Assembly: GCA_037074765.1 (NCBI GenBank)
Contig: JBAMDO010000038.1
Coordinates: 62,001-126,000 of the forward strand
From: Mansonella perstans
Lineage: Eukaryota > Nematoda > Chromadorea > Rhabditida > Onchocercidae
DNA: 64,000 bases
Direction of reading: 5' to 3'
Numbering within the stretch: the first letter of the stretch is position 1; the number at the start of each line of letters is the position of its first letter. The notes beneath the pieces were generated by a model. The model saw only the letters and a list, made by a program, of their open reading frames with translations, made no database searches and was not told where the DNA came from. The position numbers were made by a program, and so were the translations under genes. This document shows positions 1 through 12,954 of the stretch, in pieces.

Positions 1-1694
1 GCGCTAACATTTAATGATGTTGGAAACCTTTTTAAAAGTTGCATTTTTGTATGCAAGAATTAATTGTATTATATTTGTGTTCACAAGTGACTTTCATTTT
101 TCAGACTTCCACAAAAATATCTTGATCAGCGAGCTAAAATCCTGAAGAAATATCCGTTGCCGAATGGTACGTACATAACAATAATAACATTGAATTCATT
201 CTCTGCAGATTTTTTATTGCTTTGAATTTGTTGTTTTGTAGGCTGGAAAGAAGTTTACGATCCCGGTTGCATGCGACATTACTACTGGTGCCCACGAACT
301 GATGAAGTTTCTTGGCTCCCTCCTAGACATCCATTGGCTGTTATTGGAGATGCCGCACCAAAAGTTGCGAAAGGTTTGAATTCGATTTAGCTTAGTTTGG
401 ACTTCATTTAGCTTGATTTAATTTTGAACAATGTGTATAAATGGACTAATTTAGTACTTTCTTGCTAGATGATGAAATGTAATATAATTATTTTTCCAGA
501 ATTATTTGAAAAAGGCGAAAATACAAATGGTCTTGGTGAGGGTAGAAAGGATAATGATGAAAAGAAGAGTGACGAAGAAAGAGAAATTTACAGAGAAGAT
601 CGAGGAGGCATAATCAAACGACATGATGAAAACAGATCGAACAGAAAGGTGGGAATGGAAGTGTAGTTTTCATGATTGGATGTCGTTCTATTTTACTAGG
701 AAAATAAAAGGCGAAAAGTAAATTTTTACTAATAATTTGCTTCCATTTTAGCGGCGAGGTTCCTTGTCAGGTTCGGAAGGTAGCGATCATTTATCAGCTT
801 CTGAAAGTGATGAAGAAAGCAGGCCTGAGCTAAATGACAGAGACAAGCTGAGTGAGTTTTATTCGTCTTGCAAACTTATTTTATAATTTCCAAGTGTTCA
901 AGTATAAATAAAGTAATTTTTATCAGCATATTGCCTGAGTTTCAGTATAATTTATAATTGAAGTTTAGGGCACAAAAATTTTATTTGGTATTAAAAGTAT
1001 GTCTACGATTTTTATCAAAAACATGAAAAATTAAAGTTATACGTGTTCTAGACAAAATATTGTTATAATCATATATGTATGTTACCGAACTTTAAGCTCA
1101 GTTTTTTAATGAAATGTATATTTCCAGAACGTGCGAAACGAAAAGGAATAGATCCAATGGATCCAGCTGCTTACGGAGACAACGTACCTATGTATGTGTT
1201 TTTTTCTTCAATTTGCAACTCTTCTCTAATTTTAGGGTTCATTAAAATGCGTGATTCTACTACCTCACCCTTATCTTTTGGGTTTGAATCTAAGTCTGAA
1301 TTTTTTTTTCAAAAGCTAATGGTAAGTTTGAAATTTAGCCCAATAATTCAGCTTTCTTTAGGAATGCATCTAACCGTCCTTATGTCCACTTAGGTTAAGC
1401 ACTGAGAAAATCATCAAATTACTAGAAAATGATTCTGCTACTGAAGGAATTATTCAGTGGTATTATTGAACTAGCGAGAAGACTTGACATGCGCATGAAA
1501 TTTATATTGTATATGCCTTTTTAAGCTTTGATCAAAATATGAAAAATATTTTCAGTGGTACGTGGAGTTCTGGTCTGCATGCCCACGATAAAACAGGTGC
1601 GGATGTTACGGCTAGTGGTCCTCTATTTCAACAGCGACCTTATCCTGCTCCTGGCGCAGTTTTACGGAAGCAGCAGAAAGATCGAGAGAAATAG
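1..1694 (+). CDS. pqbp-1: PQBP1-like WW-domain splicing factor, 5' end outside window
   Basis: Polyglutamine-binding protein 1 family; in other animals a nuclear protein that binds the U5-15kD spliceosome component and takes part in pre-mRNA splicing and transcription. Six exons are visible: 105-166, 242-373, 500-648, 752-851, 1128-1191, 1556-1694, all GT-AG and in phase, stop TAG at 1692-1694. Exons 1-2 encode a WW domain ([11 protein letters not shown], then [19 protein letters not shown]). Exons 3-4 are charged and low-complexity (Glu/Lys/Arg/Asp-rich), matching the disordered middle of the family. The last exon holds the family's C-terminal signature, with [26 protein letters not shown] and PGAVLR, the last being the U5-15kD-binding element. 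Earlier exons lie upstream of base 1. Identification is firm from the WW plus C-terminal motif pair; the symbol is by homology. Confidence 0.92.
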
Positions 1695-1986
1695 CCATTG
1701 TATTGATACAGCTTTATTTTCCTATACACTTTTTTTATTTTGATGTGAATGTATAAAAGTTTTCGTGATCAAAAGTTTTCGTGATTGTATTTACTTTTGA
1801 AGTTTCATTTTATCTTCATTTATTTTTCCCCCATTTCATACATTTTTGAATGAATTGAAAATAATTTTTCAAATCCGCAGCCTGACAAAAAGAAATTTGC
1901 ATTTCGTGGAAAGTTTTTTAGTGTCATTTTACTAAGCGGAAATATCGTTGGTATTGGGAGAGGGAAAATGATGCATTGATGATGTA

Positions 1987-2005
1987 TTTCCTAGCTAGGT
2001 TTGGT
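1987..2005 (+). promoter_or_regulatory. Candidate trans-splice acceptor before glutamyl-tRNA synthetase
   Basis: A pyrimidine-rich TTTCCTAG ends at 1994, with a second CTAG ending at 1998, only 8-12 nt before the chosen ATG at 2006. In nematodes such an acceptor directly before a start codon usually receives a spliced leader. There is no nearby upstream coding exon in frame, so cis-splicing of a coding exon is not needed. Confidence 0.5.
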
Positions 2006-5000
2006 ATGGTGGCTGTCACTAAGGCATCTGTGGAATCAGTTGAACAAAAGACGGTTACATTCAGCATTTCACGTAGAAACCCAGCTTATGGAACTATTCT
2101 TGCTCTTGCTGCATCCGGCTTCAGTATTGAAGAATCAACTGTTTTCACTGATGAAATATTCAATGAAATGATATTGTAAGTTCAGAAGTAAAATCTGTTT
2201 TTTTTCCAGTTGGAATTTAAGTTTGTCATTCAAATGATTTTTAAATGGAGAGCTGAAATTGAAGATGATATTTGGCCATGCTTCGAGTTACTAATTTTTA
2301 TCACATTTTTTATGGGCATAAATGAGGAGTTAAAAGTTCACTGATTGAAAATATGGTGCTTGATCGTGCTTCGACTAGAATTTTCACGTACTTTTATAGC
2401 TTAGGAATCTGCAGAAACGATTTTTAGGCTTGAATTTATCACAAATTCATTGCACATAGAATGGCGGTAGAATAATCGATTTTTAAATTTAATAATCATA
2501 GCTTTCTTCATCATGGCTCACACTGTTTCTGTTTCTAGGGATGGAAGAAAATACACAAATGACGCTTCCATTGCTCGTTTCATTGTACGCAGTTCCGATA
2601 AAGCGGGAGATTTGTTTGGTAGGAATATTATTGAGCAAACTGAGGTAATCACTTTTCTATGTTACATAAAAATCTTGTGGAATGTTTGATATTTTCACTT
2701 TACATCTCTCATATTTGGCGACTAATGTCGTGGGTGATTTCAATTTTTCAAATGTGTTTTTATGTAGCGCTCATTTAGCATTTTATTTAATTTTTTACTT
2801 TTTTTAATAGTTAACAGTGGTTTTTAATATCCATTAATGCCTTCTATTTACTTTCCCAATTTAAATTTTTGAGAAACAATTCTATAATTGATAGAATTGG
2901 ATCGTAGAAATCGTACTGTTATGTATTTTACTTTTTTGTTTAGATTGATTCCTGGGTGATAGTAATCGAACGGTACTTAGAGCATGGTAATTTGGAAGAC
3001 TTGATGAAATCAGCTGAAGAAAAATTAAAAACCGGTCTACATCTATGCCTAAATCGACTTACGCTTGCGGATATTATGCTATGGACTGTTATAGCTGCAG
3101 ATGTTAAGGTAGTAGTTTTTATGCTGCTTATTTTGTAAGTTTTTAAGAAGGATAAGAAAGAATTTGCAGGCTCAACAGCAGAAATCTTTTTCGGCATTCT
3201 TCGGAAATATACTAAATGACCCCTTATTTGCGAATGCACATAATGTTATTGGCAAATTTCAAGTAAGGAATCCAGAAAAACTTGAAAAGAGGAAAATGGA
3301 GATGGTGAGTGAAGTATTTTTCTGTAATTTCTCTTTCCTGTTTTTGATGTAAATCCTTATTAATAATGGGGTAAAATAAATCTTTTGTGGGCGGCTAATC
3401 CCGACATATCTCTCACCGTCCTTTATTTACCGAAATATTAATCGATAGTCTTCATACTTTTGTCGATATTATTTTCAGTTTTTCTATGATCGACTTTCCT
3501 TGAATTGCATATATTGATGAAAGTTTCAGGAAACTACAGCTTTAGAGGAAACTACAGCCCAAAATAAAGTGACAAAAACTGGTGAGGGAAAGAAAGTGAA
3601 AGATCAAGTGAAAGATGAGGGGAAATTTATAGAATTGCCAGGTGCAGAAAAAGGGAAAGTGATAGTTCGATTCCCACCTGAAGCCAGTGGGTTAGTAAGT
3701 TCATTTCTGCTGTAAGTACATATCCATGCTTTTGAAACACATTTTTCCCTTTTTTTTTTAGATATCTTCATATTGGACATGCTAAAGCAGCCCTTTTGAA
3801 TCAATATTATCAGCAGACTTTTGAAGGGAAGTTGATAATGCGATTTGATGATACGAATCCAGCAAAAGAGAACGCTCATTTTGAACAGGTTCGTAATGCT
3901 CTATATTAGTCATTTTGTCTGACAGACGCCTTAATGGCGATTCAGTTTTAATACCTTAAACTCAAGGAAATTTTTCTTCTCATTCATTAGGAAATTGAAA
4001 ACGCATGATAGAAGGGCGGGAGTTTTTTGTTGTCATTAAACACTAAAGGGCGAAAGCAACTGTCTTTTAGGTGATTTTGGAAGATCTGAAAATGTTAGAA
4101 GTGAAACCTGACAGATGGACGCATACGTCTGACTATTTTGACTTATTAATGGAAATGTGTGAACGTTTGTTGCAAGAAGGAAAAGCATACGTTGATGATA
4201 CAGACGCCGAGTTGATGAGAAAGGAACGTGAAGAACGCAAGGAAAGCCGATGTCGCAATAATAGTAAGCTCGTTCAATGATCTGATGAAGTGTGGAAATC
4301 ATTTTTTGTAATCTATATTTCAAATTAATCACAAATAAGTTGACTGAAAAAATTGAGAATTTCACCCAGATAAATTGATGTTAAAATGCTTGCAAGGAAT
4401 TTAAGTTCCTTAATCAAGTATGCTATTTCTTTGCCATTACAGTTATTTTCTGATGGAAAATAACAGAATATAACCATGCGTTCTATGTTCCAGTGTTCAA
4501 TTATGGAGGAAAGATTTAAAATAGGTAATGATCATAATGTTATTCTATTTGAATTTTAAAGCTCCGAACCAAAATTTGGCATTATGGGAAGAAATGAAAA
4601 AAGGGACTGCAAAAGGACAGAATTGCTGCGTTCGAATCAAAATTGACATGCAAAGCAACAATGGTGCAATGCGTGATCCAACAATTTATCGTTGTAAGGC
4701 AGAAAGTCATGTTCGAACTGGAAATAAATTCAAGTTAGTCATTGCTATATTACGGCAAATTATCATGGATTTGATTTAATTTTGCTGTCATTTGAAAATG
4801 TCTAGCAGATGATTGGTTTCTGGAGAATGAGAACTTTAAAAATTCCAAATTACGTATCGAGTGAACAATACTACGACAAATAGCGTTCACATTTGGGTAT
4901 ATTAATGAATTGTGAGTACACGAGCATTCTGTCCAGTCTCACAATTCACGTTTTAAAGATTGATACATAGCCACTCGTTTATGTAATAGGAGAGCTCTTT

Positions 5001-8000
5001 TTAACGGCATTTCCGTAAAAGAGATTTAAAGAAGCAGGATTTTTTGGATGATTTTTTTTATCAAAAATTCAGTATAATTTGGTTTTGCAGGGTTTATCCA
5101 ACATATGACTTTGCATGTCCTATAGTGGACAGTATTGAAGGTGTTACACATGCTCTTCGTACTACAGAATATACAGATCGTGATGAGCAGTATTATTTTA
5201 TTTGTGATGTACTAAAGCTGAGAAAACCATATATTTGGTCATATGCTCGGTTAAATATGACAAATACCGTGATGAGTAAACGGAAACTTACGTGGTTGGT
5301 CGATGAAAATCATGTGGATGGATGGTAGGAATTATTATTGTACAATATCAGCATAGGCTAGTATATCTTGTTTCTGTACAATTTCGAATCTAATAGATCG
5401 CATTCTGGAACAAACATGCTTTTTTAATTTTTGCGAAAATAATTACTCTAACTGTAAGTTGGCCATTGGTGGTGGTGATACCACGCTAACACATACTTGT
5501 ACATTCCACATCCTATAAACCTGATAAAAAATGGAGTAATTAAAAGTTTCAATCATGGTCGAAGAGATTTTTTGGAACTTTTAAACCATGTTTACACAAT
5601 TTCTAATCACTTGAGGATTAATTTAAATTACTTCATTTTTTCTACCTCACATAGTTTTATTCAGCATATTTGTCTGTCTGTCCCTGTTATTTATAATTTT
5701 TCCGTTACGCTTATTACTGCTTTCCCTGTTTTTTTAAAGGTTATGCTTGCAGTAGTCGAAATATAGTATATAAAATTATGATGAACTAAGATATAATTTG
5801 CTTACATCATGAGAATTTATGTTTTCTTGAAGGGATGATCCACGGTTGCCAACTGTGCGAGGTGTGATGCGACGCGGATTAACCGTTGAAGGTTTGAAGC
5901 AGTTTATTGTTGCTCAAGGTGGTAGTCGTGCCATTGTTATGATGGAATGGGATAAAATATGGGCTTTTAATAAAAAAGTTTGTTTATGCGAGAAACTTGC
6001 ATATTTTTACATAAGTTTTATTTAAGTTACTGCAGTTACATGCATAATGAAATATTATTTTTAATTTAGAAACTTTACTATGCCATTTTTTTATTGGGAA
6101 GGCGGAAATTCATGTGTTCAACTTCTTTCTTGATGGAAAGGGAAACAGCTGGCATCACGCATTAATTTTTAGGTGATTGATCCAATTGCTCCCCGTTATA
6201 CCGCTCTTGCTTGTGCAGAGAATCTCGTCCAAGTAATAGTTATGGATAATATGGCTGATGAGTCAAAAGAAGTACCATTGCATCCAAAGGTTACTTAATA
6301 ATCAAACATTTTTGAAAGCTTTGTGTTTTACCGTTGCATCGATTATGGTAGAAAGTTCTATCTTTAAGCGTTAATTATTCTTGACTGTTTTGTAAACATT
6401 TACTGCACAATCATAGATTTTCAAGTATTAAACTTTTCTTCATATATACATTCGCTATAATTACTTTGTTATTTTTCTGTTATAAAAATAATTCGGGCTT
6501 TGATGGGAACTTTTCAAGATGAAATAATAGTCTTTCAAAATCGTTATTGATTTTCCTTCTTGTTAATTGCTTTAGTTTTTCAAAAATTATGTTCAGAATG
6601 CGGAAGTTGGAATGAAAACTGTTTGGTATAGTAAAAAGGTACTGGTGGAAGAAGTTGATGCACGGGAAATGAAAATTGGTGATTCGGTGACATTTATTAA
6701 TTGGGGAAATATAAAAATTTGCGACATATTGAAAAATGATGGTAAAATAACAGAAATCAAAGCAAAATTAGATTTAGAGAACAAGGTTTGTTGCAGCTTA
6801 TCTTTTTGTCTTTTTTAAGCAATCAAAGATCTAGTCAGTTAATGAATTAAATTTTAGGATTGATTAATTGCTATTTGGCATGCTGACAAGCTTTTATTAA
6901 TCTCCTCATGTAAATTAATGAGATCCGATTACTTTCGATTAAGGAGCTTGACTATAACTCCAATCTTTTCTGCTAATTTGTCGAAGTGATACAGTTGACT
7001 GCTGAATTTTTTTTTGGAAGCGCTAGAAATTTAATGTTTAAAATGTTAATTAGTATGCAGGATTACAAGAAGACATTAAAAGTAACATGGATTGCTGACA
7101 CAAGACAAGGACTACAAATCCCAGTCAAAATTATTGAGTATTCTCATATTATCAGTAAGGCCATTATTGGTAAAGATGAAGATTGGAAGCAGTTCGTTAA
7201 TCATGATTCTATGGTATGTCATATTTCAATATTATGAGTGACTTTTCCACATTAATATTCTTCCCTAATAGAATGAATGGCATAGTTACTTTAAATACGA
7301 AGTTTGAAATTTTTTTTTGCTACCGTAATGACAACAATATAAAAGTGAAAAATTGAAATATTACAATCAATCCATTAAGTTAAATATTGCATGATTTCGG
7401 AGTTTCTCTGTCTTTTAAATTCAAGCAAATTATGTAATATTAAGAAAATGAGTTATGTTGAAATATCAAGATGTGATTTTCAGAAATATTTCGACTTCAT
7501 TGGTGAAGCAGCAATGAGAGAAATACGTAAAGGTGATATTATCCAGTTGCAACGAAAAGGATACTACATATGCGATTTAGCATACACATCAAAAAGCGAA
7601 TATTCTGGATTCGAAATACCGATTGTTTTAATTCTCATACCAGATGGCAGCAATAAACCTATTAAACTAACTCAAACGGTGAATGAAATTTCTTTAAAAT
7701 GATATAGGTATTTACAAAGCAAAATAAATAGGTATGGAAACTGCTTTCTGTTTGAATTTATGTATTGAGCCGGAATATCTTCTTTGATTATAAGATTTAA
7801 GCTAGTATTTGGTGCGAGTTGGTATGTTTTTTAGGTATTATTTCAGATCACAAAGGAAGGTTCTTCCTGCCTGGGATTGGGAGCAGCAAACGAGGAAGTT
7901 CAGATAAATGGAAATGCATCAGCAAGTTAGTTTTAATTTTAGAGTTTTCTCATTTAAAAATTTTTTTTGTTAGATCAAAAAATTTGTGACATGAGATGTG

Positions 8001-9699
8001 GAAATAACCATGACCATGTTTGTAAATTTAAAAAATGTAAATTTGCTGCGTGATTACTAGCCTCGTCTTTAGTGTTCTTTGTCCGTTTTTATTGTTTTAT
8101 ACTCTTTAATTCAAAATTTTTTCATACTTTTGAATTTTTCCAGGTCAAATGCAAATACAAAATCTTAGTGAGCAAATAAAGGAACAAGGTAATTTGGTTA
8201 GATCCTTGAAAGCAGCAGAACCGAAGAGTGTGAAAACTAAAGAAGCGATCGCTGTTCTTTTGAATCTGAAAAAAGCTTATCAGGAATTGTCCGCGACAAA
8301 TGACACAGCTGACAAACCTTTCTCATCAGACAATATCAAAGATTTGTACCAAAGCATTGAAGAACAAGGGAATCTTGTTCGGTCTTTGAAAGCTGCTAAC
8401 CCTAAAAGTGATGAAACCAGTGCTGCCATATCGAAGTTACTAGACCTTAAAAAGCAGTACAAGGAAAGGACTGGTTCGGATTACAAGCCAGGATCAGCAA
8501 TTTCATCACAAGAACAGAAGCAAATGACAATGAAAGGAGAGAATGTAGAGACATTGTACAAACAGATTGAGGAACAAGGTATTTATTTGCAAAGCCAGTT
8601 AATCTATTCATGCTTCCGTTTTTTCTTAATTTCACCAAATTTCATATGTGTAGAATTGAGGTAATTTAGGAAATTATCGTGTAGATGTTCTTCAATAAAA
8701 AAAATGTTCCGCTAGATTTTTTGAGATTTTGTTTGAAAATTTTCGAGTTTTGAAAGATTTTTTACTAGCATTATGTTTTCTGTAGTTTATCACAGATTAC
8801 AATTGTGATTCTTTCTTCGAAATGTGTAAGAGATGTGAATCATGTGAATCTCGCCATATTTTCCATGTTTGGCTTAGCTATTATTTAGCAGCTGGAAATC
8901 ATTTTAAGTGCTTACGGCGAGTCTAACCTCCGCTTTTTGTAAACTGGCACTTTTTTTTGTTTTCAGATTTCTCCATTCAACATTGTTCCCGGTGATTGCC
9001 ATTTGTTACAATTGTTTGTTTTTTAGGATTTTTGAATCTAAAATTTAATTTTAGGTAATGTAGTTCGTACATTGAAAGCTGCAAATCCCAAAAGCGAAGA
9101 AGCAAAGACAGCTATAGCAAAGCTTCTAGAATTGAAGCAAAAATACAAAGAAATATGTGGAGTAGAATACAAACCGAAAAACGTTCCTGTCACATCAGGT
9201 GATAATAAGCTGCAAAGTGATAGTACAAGAAATAAGGAAACATTTGCGAGAAAAATAGCTCAACAAGGTGATTTGGTGAGGTCGCTCAAAGCGAAAGATG
9301 CAAAAGCGGTGTGTTTTATTTCTTATTTTTTTTCCTTTAAAAGTAAAAGTTCTGAAAATTTTTGCGCTGATTTGTCAGTTGAAGCTAAATTTTAAGGTAC
9401 ATGAAGTATGTATCTAAGAAAGCATGAATGCAAGACGTAATTAGGAAGTGTTTTTTATTTGTTTTATGTGGCAAATTCTACACTCGTATAAAAATGTTCT
9501 ATTTATAGGATTTTTTTTTTCACTGTATTTAAATGTTTAATCGATAGAATAGCTTAAGACTTTGAGTTTTCTGTTGTAGCAAGAAACGAAAGATGCGATA
9601 GCGGAATTATTGAGATTGAAAAAGCAGTACAAGGATGAATTTGGTGAGGAATATGCAGCGAATAGTGGTAATAGAAATGCTTCCGTTCCGATGGCATAA
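2006..9699 (+). CDS. ears-1: Cytosolic glutamyl-tRNA synthetase with four WHEP repeats
   Basis: Charges tRNA-Glu with glutamate in the cytosol. Seventeen exons: 2006-2175, 2539-2644, 2944-3108, 3170-3304, 3530-3690, 3762-3888, 4071-4263, 4562-4733, 5091-5324, 5833-5977, 6173-6289, 6597-6785, 7061-7213, 7484-7678, 7847-7925, 8144-8578, 9055-9308, with a final exon 9580-9699 (18 in all), joining in phase to about 1,049 residues. The N-terminal ~190 residues are GST-like. The class I core has [18 protein letters not shown] (HIGH at ~249-252) and MSKR at ~471-474, followed by the GlxRS anticodon-binding beta-barrels ([16 protein letters not shown]). Four WHEP repeats follow from ~787, ~846, ~915 and ~985, each with the pattern [11 protein letters not shown] then LLxLKxxYK. 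No prolyl-tRNA synthetase domain follows; the protein ends ...ASVPMA. The ATG at 2006 was preferred over two upstream ATGs because a splice acceptor lies between them. Confidence 0.95.
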
Positions 9700-9893
9700 C
9701 AGGCACAGAATTCCTTATTCGATATTTCTAAACTTGAAACAAACGATTGTTGCATTTGTTTGTTGTTCTTTACGTTGTTCTTTAGAAATTTTATTGTTTT
9801 TAATTCTGTTAAATATCTATTATATTTGTTATATTAGCGATACTTTTTCAATATACAAGCAAGCCAATATATCGGTCCTATTAGTTCCTTAAT

Positions 9894-9899
9894 AATAAA
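9894..9899 (+). terminator. Candidate poly(A) signal of glutamyl-tRNA synthetase
   Basis: AATAAA about 195 nt after the stop codon. A second AATAAA lies near 9952. Either could direct 3'-end formation; which is used cannot be told from sequence. Confidence 0.45.
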
Positions 9900-10537
9900 T
9901 GTAAGCTTGGCTAATTCTGAAGCACTCTTACAATTTTTTCCCAGATTGTTCAATAAATTATTATTATCAAGGAATGGGAAATTTTCCAAAGAAAATTGGT
10001 TTATTTATTTGTAATGAATATGAATATTTCGTATATATTACTGTAGCTGTTTGTTGTTAGTTTATTTATTATTTATATTATTGCAGCCTTGTTGACTGTG
10101 AAATTTGTTTATTTTCCCAAAATTATGGATTGTTTTTGATTTGTTGCCTTTGAATAAACTTTCTATGTTTTCTATTTATTAAGGAAAAATGTACATTAAT
10201 AATTATTCCCATCCATCCAAGCATAGAATTTTTCATTCGACATTTTTAAATTCAAACAAACAATTTTTTGCATTGGTTTTTTTTTTTCAGTGAGATTCTT
10301 TGTACGTTAGCTTTAAATGTCGTCATATATTAAGGACAATTCTTGTTCGATCCGCAAGCAAGCCTCTATGTAACACTTCGTTGTTGTTTTTCTAGTGTTC
10401 TATTATATGAACTAATTTAACATTTTGATTAATTAACTCCTACTTCATCGGTTAGTTTTCGTTCAACATTAGCAGTGATAATGTTCGGATTTGAAGATGT
10501 AACAAAGATTTGCTTCATAAAATTCAATATTTAAATT

Positions 10538-10591
10538 CTAAGCCTAAGCTTAAGAGGAAGTCTAAGCCTATGCCGAGACCTAGGCCTAAGC
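10538..10591 (-). repeat. Degenerate telomere-type hexamer array (TTAGGC family)
   Basis: Nine consecutive hexamers can be read in one register: CTAAGC, CTAAGC, TTAAGA, GGAAGT, CTAAGC, CTATGC, CGAGAC, CTAGGC, CTAAGC. CTAAGC is a rotation of GCCTAA, the complement of the nematode telomere unit TTAGGC. Four units are perfect and two have one change. It reads as an old interstitial telomeric repeat. Confidence 0.55.
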
Positions 10592-11739
10592 TTGTTGTAA
10601 AAATTTTTGTTGTGGAAAAAAGTTTTTTCGAAACAAACTTAGATTAAAAAAAAAACTTTTTTTCTTCAACAAAATGCTCTCTGCAAAATCTCGACCGATA
10701 TTACATTAAGCGACTCATCAATGCTGATTTCATTAATGATTCAGTACTTCCGATTAATGGTCACTATTATGGCTTGGCTTTCTAGCAAGAGCAAATTTTC
10801 GTTCAAACAAAATGAAGAATAATTTAATTTCACATTATTCATTAATTTACATATGACAACAAACTGTTTCGCATCTTCACATGATTGGAAGTTGAAAAAT
10901 TCAAAGAATTTTAGAACATTCCCGAGCAAGAAAATTTCCTGGAAATAATGGACATCGTTCAGATCATTTGCAGATCATTTCTTCAAATCATTTCCAAATC
11001 ATTTCTGTTTCCTCAAAAATCTGTTCTTTCATCATCTATGCAAAAAAAAGATTCTCAAGTTACACTTAGAAGCCACCAATATTGGAATCAATGAAGATAA
11101 CTGCAGTATAATTGAGAAGCTGCGCGACTCGTTAACAAATGAATGAATGAGGTGCTCAGATAAAAATTTAATTATGAACTTTTTTAACAATGATTTAATA
11201 TACACATTTACATAGATCTTTTTCATTAAAGGGGGTTGAAATTTTTGTTTTAATTTATCTAATATCCATTATTGAAATATTTACTGAATTAGTGAAACAA
11301 TTTTACTTAATTAGTGAAACTTTTAGCTAATTAGTAAAACACTTTTCGTCATTTTTTTTCAACATTTTTTTTTGCTTTAATCTTTATTGGTATAGCTTAG
11401 GCGTTTCATTGTATCATCTAAACCAACAATATCTTAATTTCCTGTATGGTATAGTAGATAATGTCACCTTTAGCTATATGGTATAGTAATATTGTCACCT
11501 ATGGCTGTATGGTATAGTAGATATTATCACCTATTGCATTTGAATATTTCTTCCTGAAAAAGTGCACTTCTTTTTTTCCTTTGAAAATTTAATAAACATG
11601 GAGTTTAAATAAATGAAAATTACAGTGTAGTAATGCGAAGAAGTGTTTGCGTCATCATTAACTTAACGTTTCCAACTAAAAATTAATTTGGTTACTCTTA
11701 TTTCATGTCATTAATTACATTCATGCTTAAATTACATCT

Positions 11740-11998
11740 ATGTTAATTGTGTTATGTATTTTAATTGGAGTGCTTAGCTGTAATTTATCTTGTGTTACAT
11801 GTTCAGCTGTGATTTATCTTACTTGTGTTGCGTGTATCATAATTGAAGTGTTTTGTTGTAATTTATCTTACGCTTATATTACACGTATCATAATTGAAAT
11901 GCTTAGCTGTAATTTATTTTACGCTTGTATTACACGTATCATAATTGAAATGCTTAGCTGTAATTTATTTTACGCTTGTATTACACGTATCATAATTG
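11740..11998. repeat. 51-bp minisatellite, about 4-5 copies
   Basis: The last three units are nearly identical and share the pattern GTAATTTATTTTACGC, then TTGTATTACACGTATCATAA, then TTGAAATGCTTAGCT. The first copies are diverged or shortened. An accompanying open frame is only the repeat read in one frame. Confidence 0.75.
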
Positions 11999-12920
11999 CT
12001 TTTTGCGTGAATAACACTTTGACATCAAGAAAGATTTGCTGCTCCTGTTTTTGCTGCATATAAGCAAAGAAAAGACATTTTAACACGAACATATAAGTTG
12101 TGCTTTATTATGGACATATGTAATTACTGAAAATTGTTGATATTTCAAATGGAACATAATTCAAAAAAATTCCCTAGCACTTCCTGACGTCAGAATTATT
12201 TCATTCCACTTTTCATATTTGTCCTTTATTTTAACTATTTCTTCTTTTTGGTTCTTATCGATTTTTTAAATTATTCTTGAAAAATAAAATTGAAAAAATC
12301 CTTCTAAATCGATATTTGTAATTTTACCAGATATATTTTGCTCTATTATGAACACAGATGATTGCTGGAAATTACAAAATTTCAGATACAAATCATGATT
12401 TGCATCATACAAACACTACTTTGATTCTTTCATTCGATAATTATTTGATTTATTTTTTCAAAATAGCCTAGTATGCTGCGCAATGTGTTTCAAAGTAGCC
12501 TCATTTGCTCCGTAATGCCATTTTAATACCTTCATGCATTTTAGTATAAACGGTTGTTGTTACACTTAATTTGTTCTACAGATAACAATTCCATCTCTTG
12601 AAACTGATAGCATAGATTATTGTTTATTGTTTTTTAGTAAACCATTACTAAATGATATGCATTATTGATACTTTATAGGTACGTAATGTTTTTAACGTTA
12701 TTTGTATACATAGAAATGTTATCATCAATAATATGTAATTTATCTTTTTCCAAATAACCTTATGTGCTACATAAATGTATCTCTCATAGTAGGTAGTCTT
12801 ATCCACAGGAGATTTTAGTGATAAGATAAAAATGATTTTTGTCACATATTTATCGCTGCGATATCCGTTTTTACGTTCTAGATCAATCCATTAGATTAGA
12901 AAATGATAATTGTGATAATG

Positions 12921-12921
12921 A

Positions 12922-12954
<33 letters not shown>

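Noticed and set aside
1079..1393. 104-codon + strand frame overlapping a PQBP1 exon
   Set aside because: It runs out of the exon into the intron; the exon 1128-1191 with proper splice sites explains the conserved part.
11740..12063. 107-codon frame with repeated ITRIIIEMLSCNLFYAC units
   Set aside because: It follows the 51-bp minisatellite; no splice or homology support outside the repeat.
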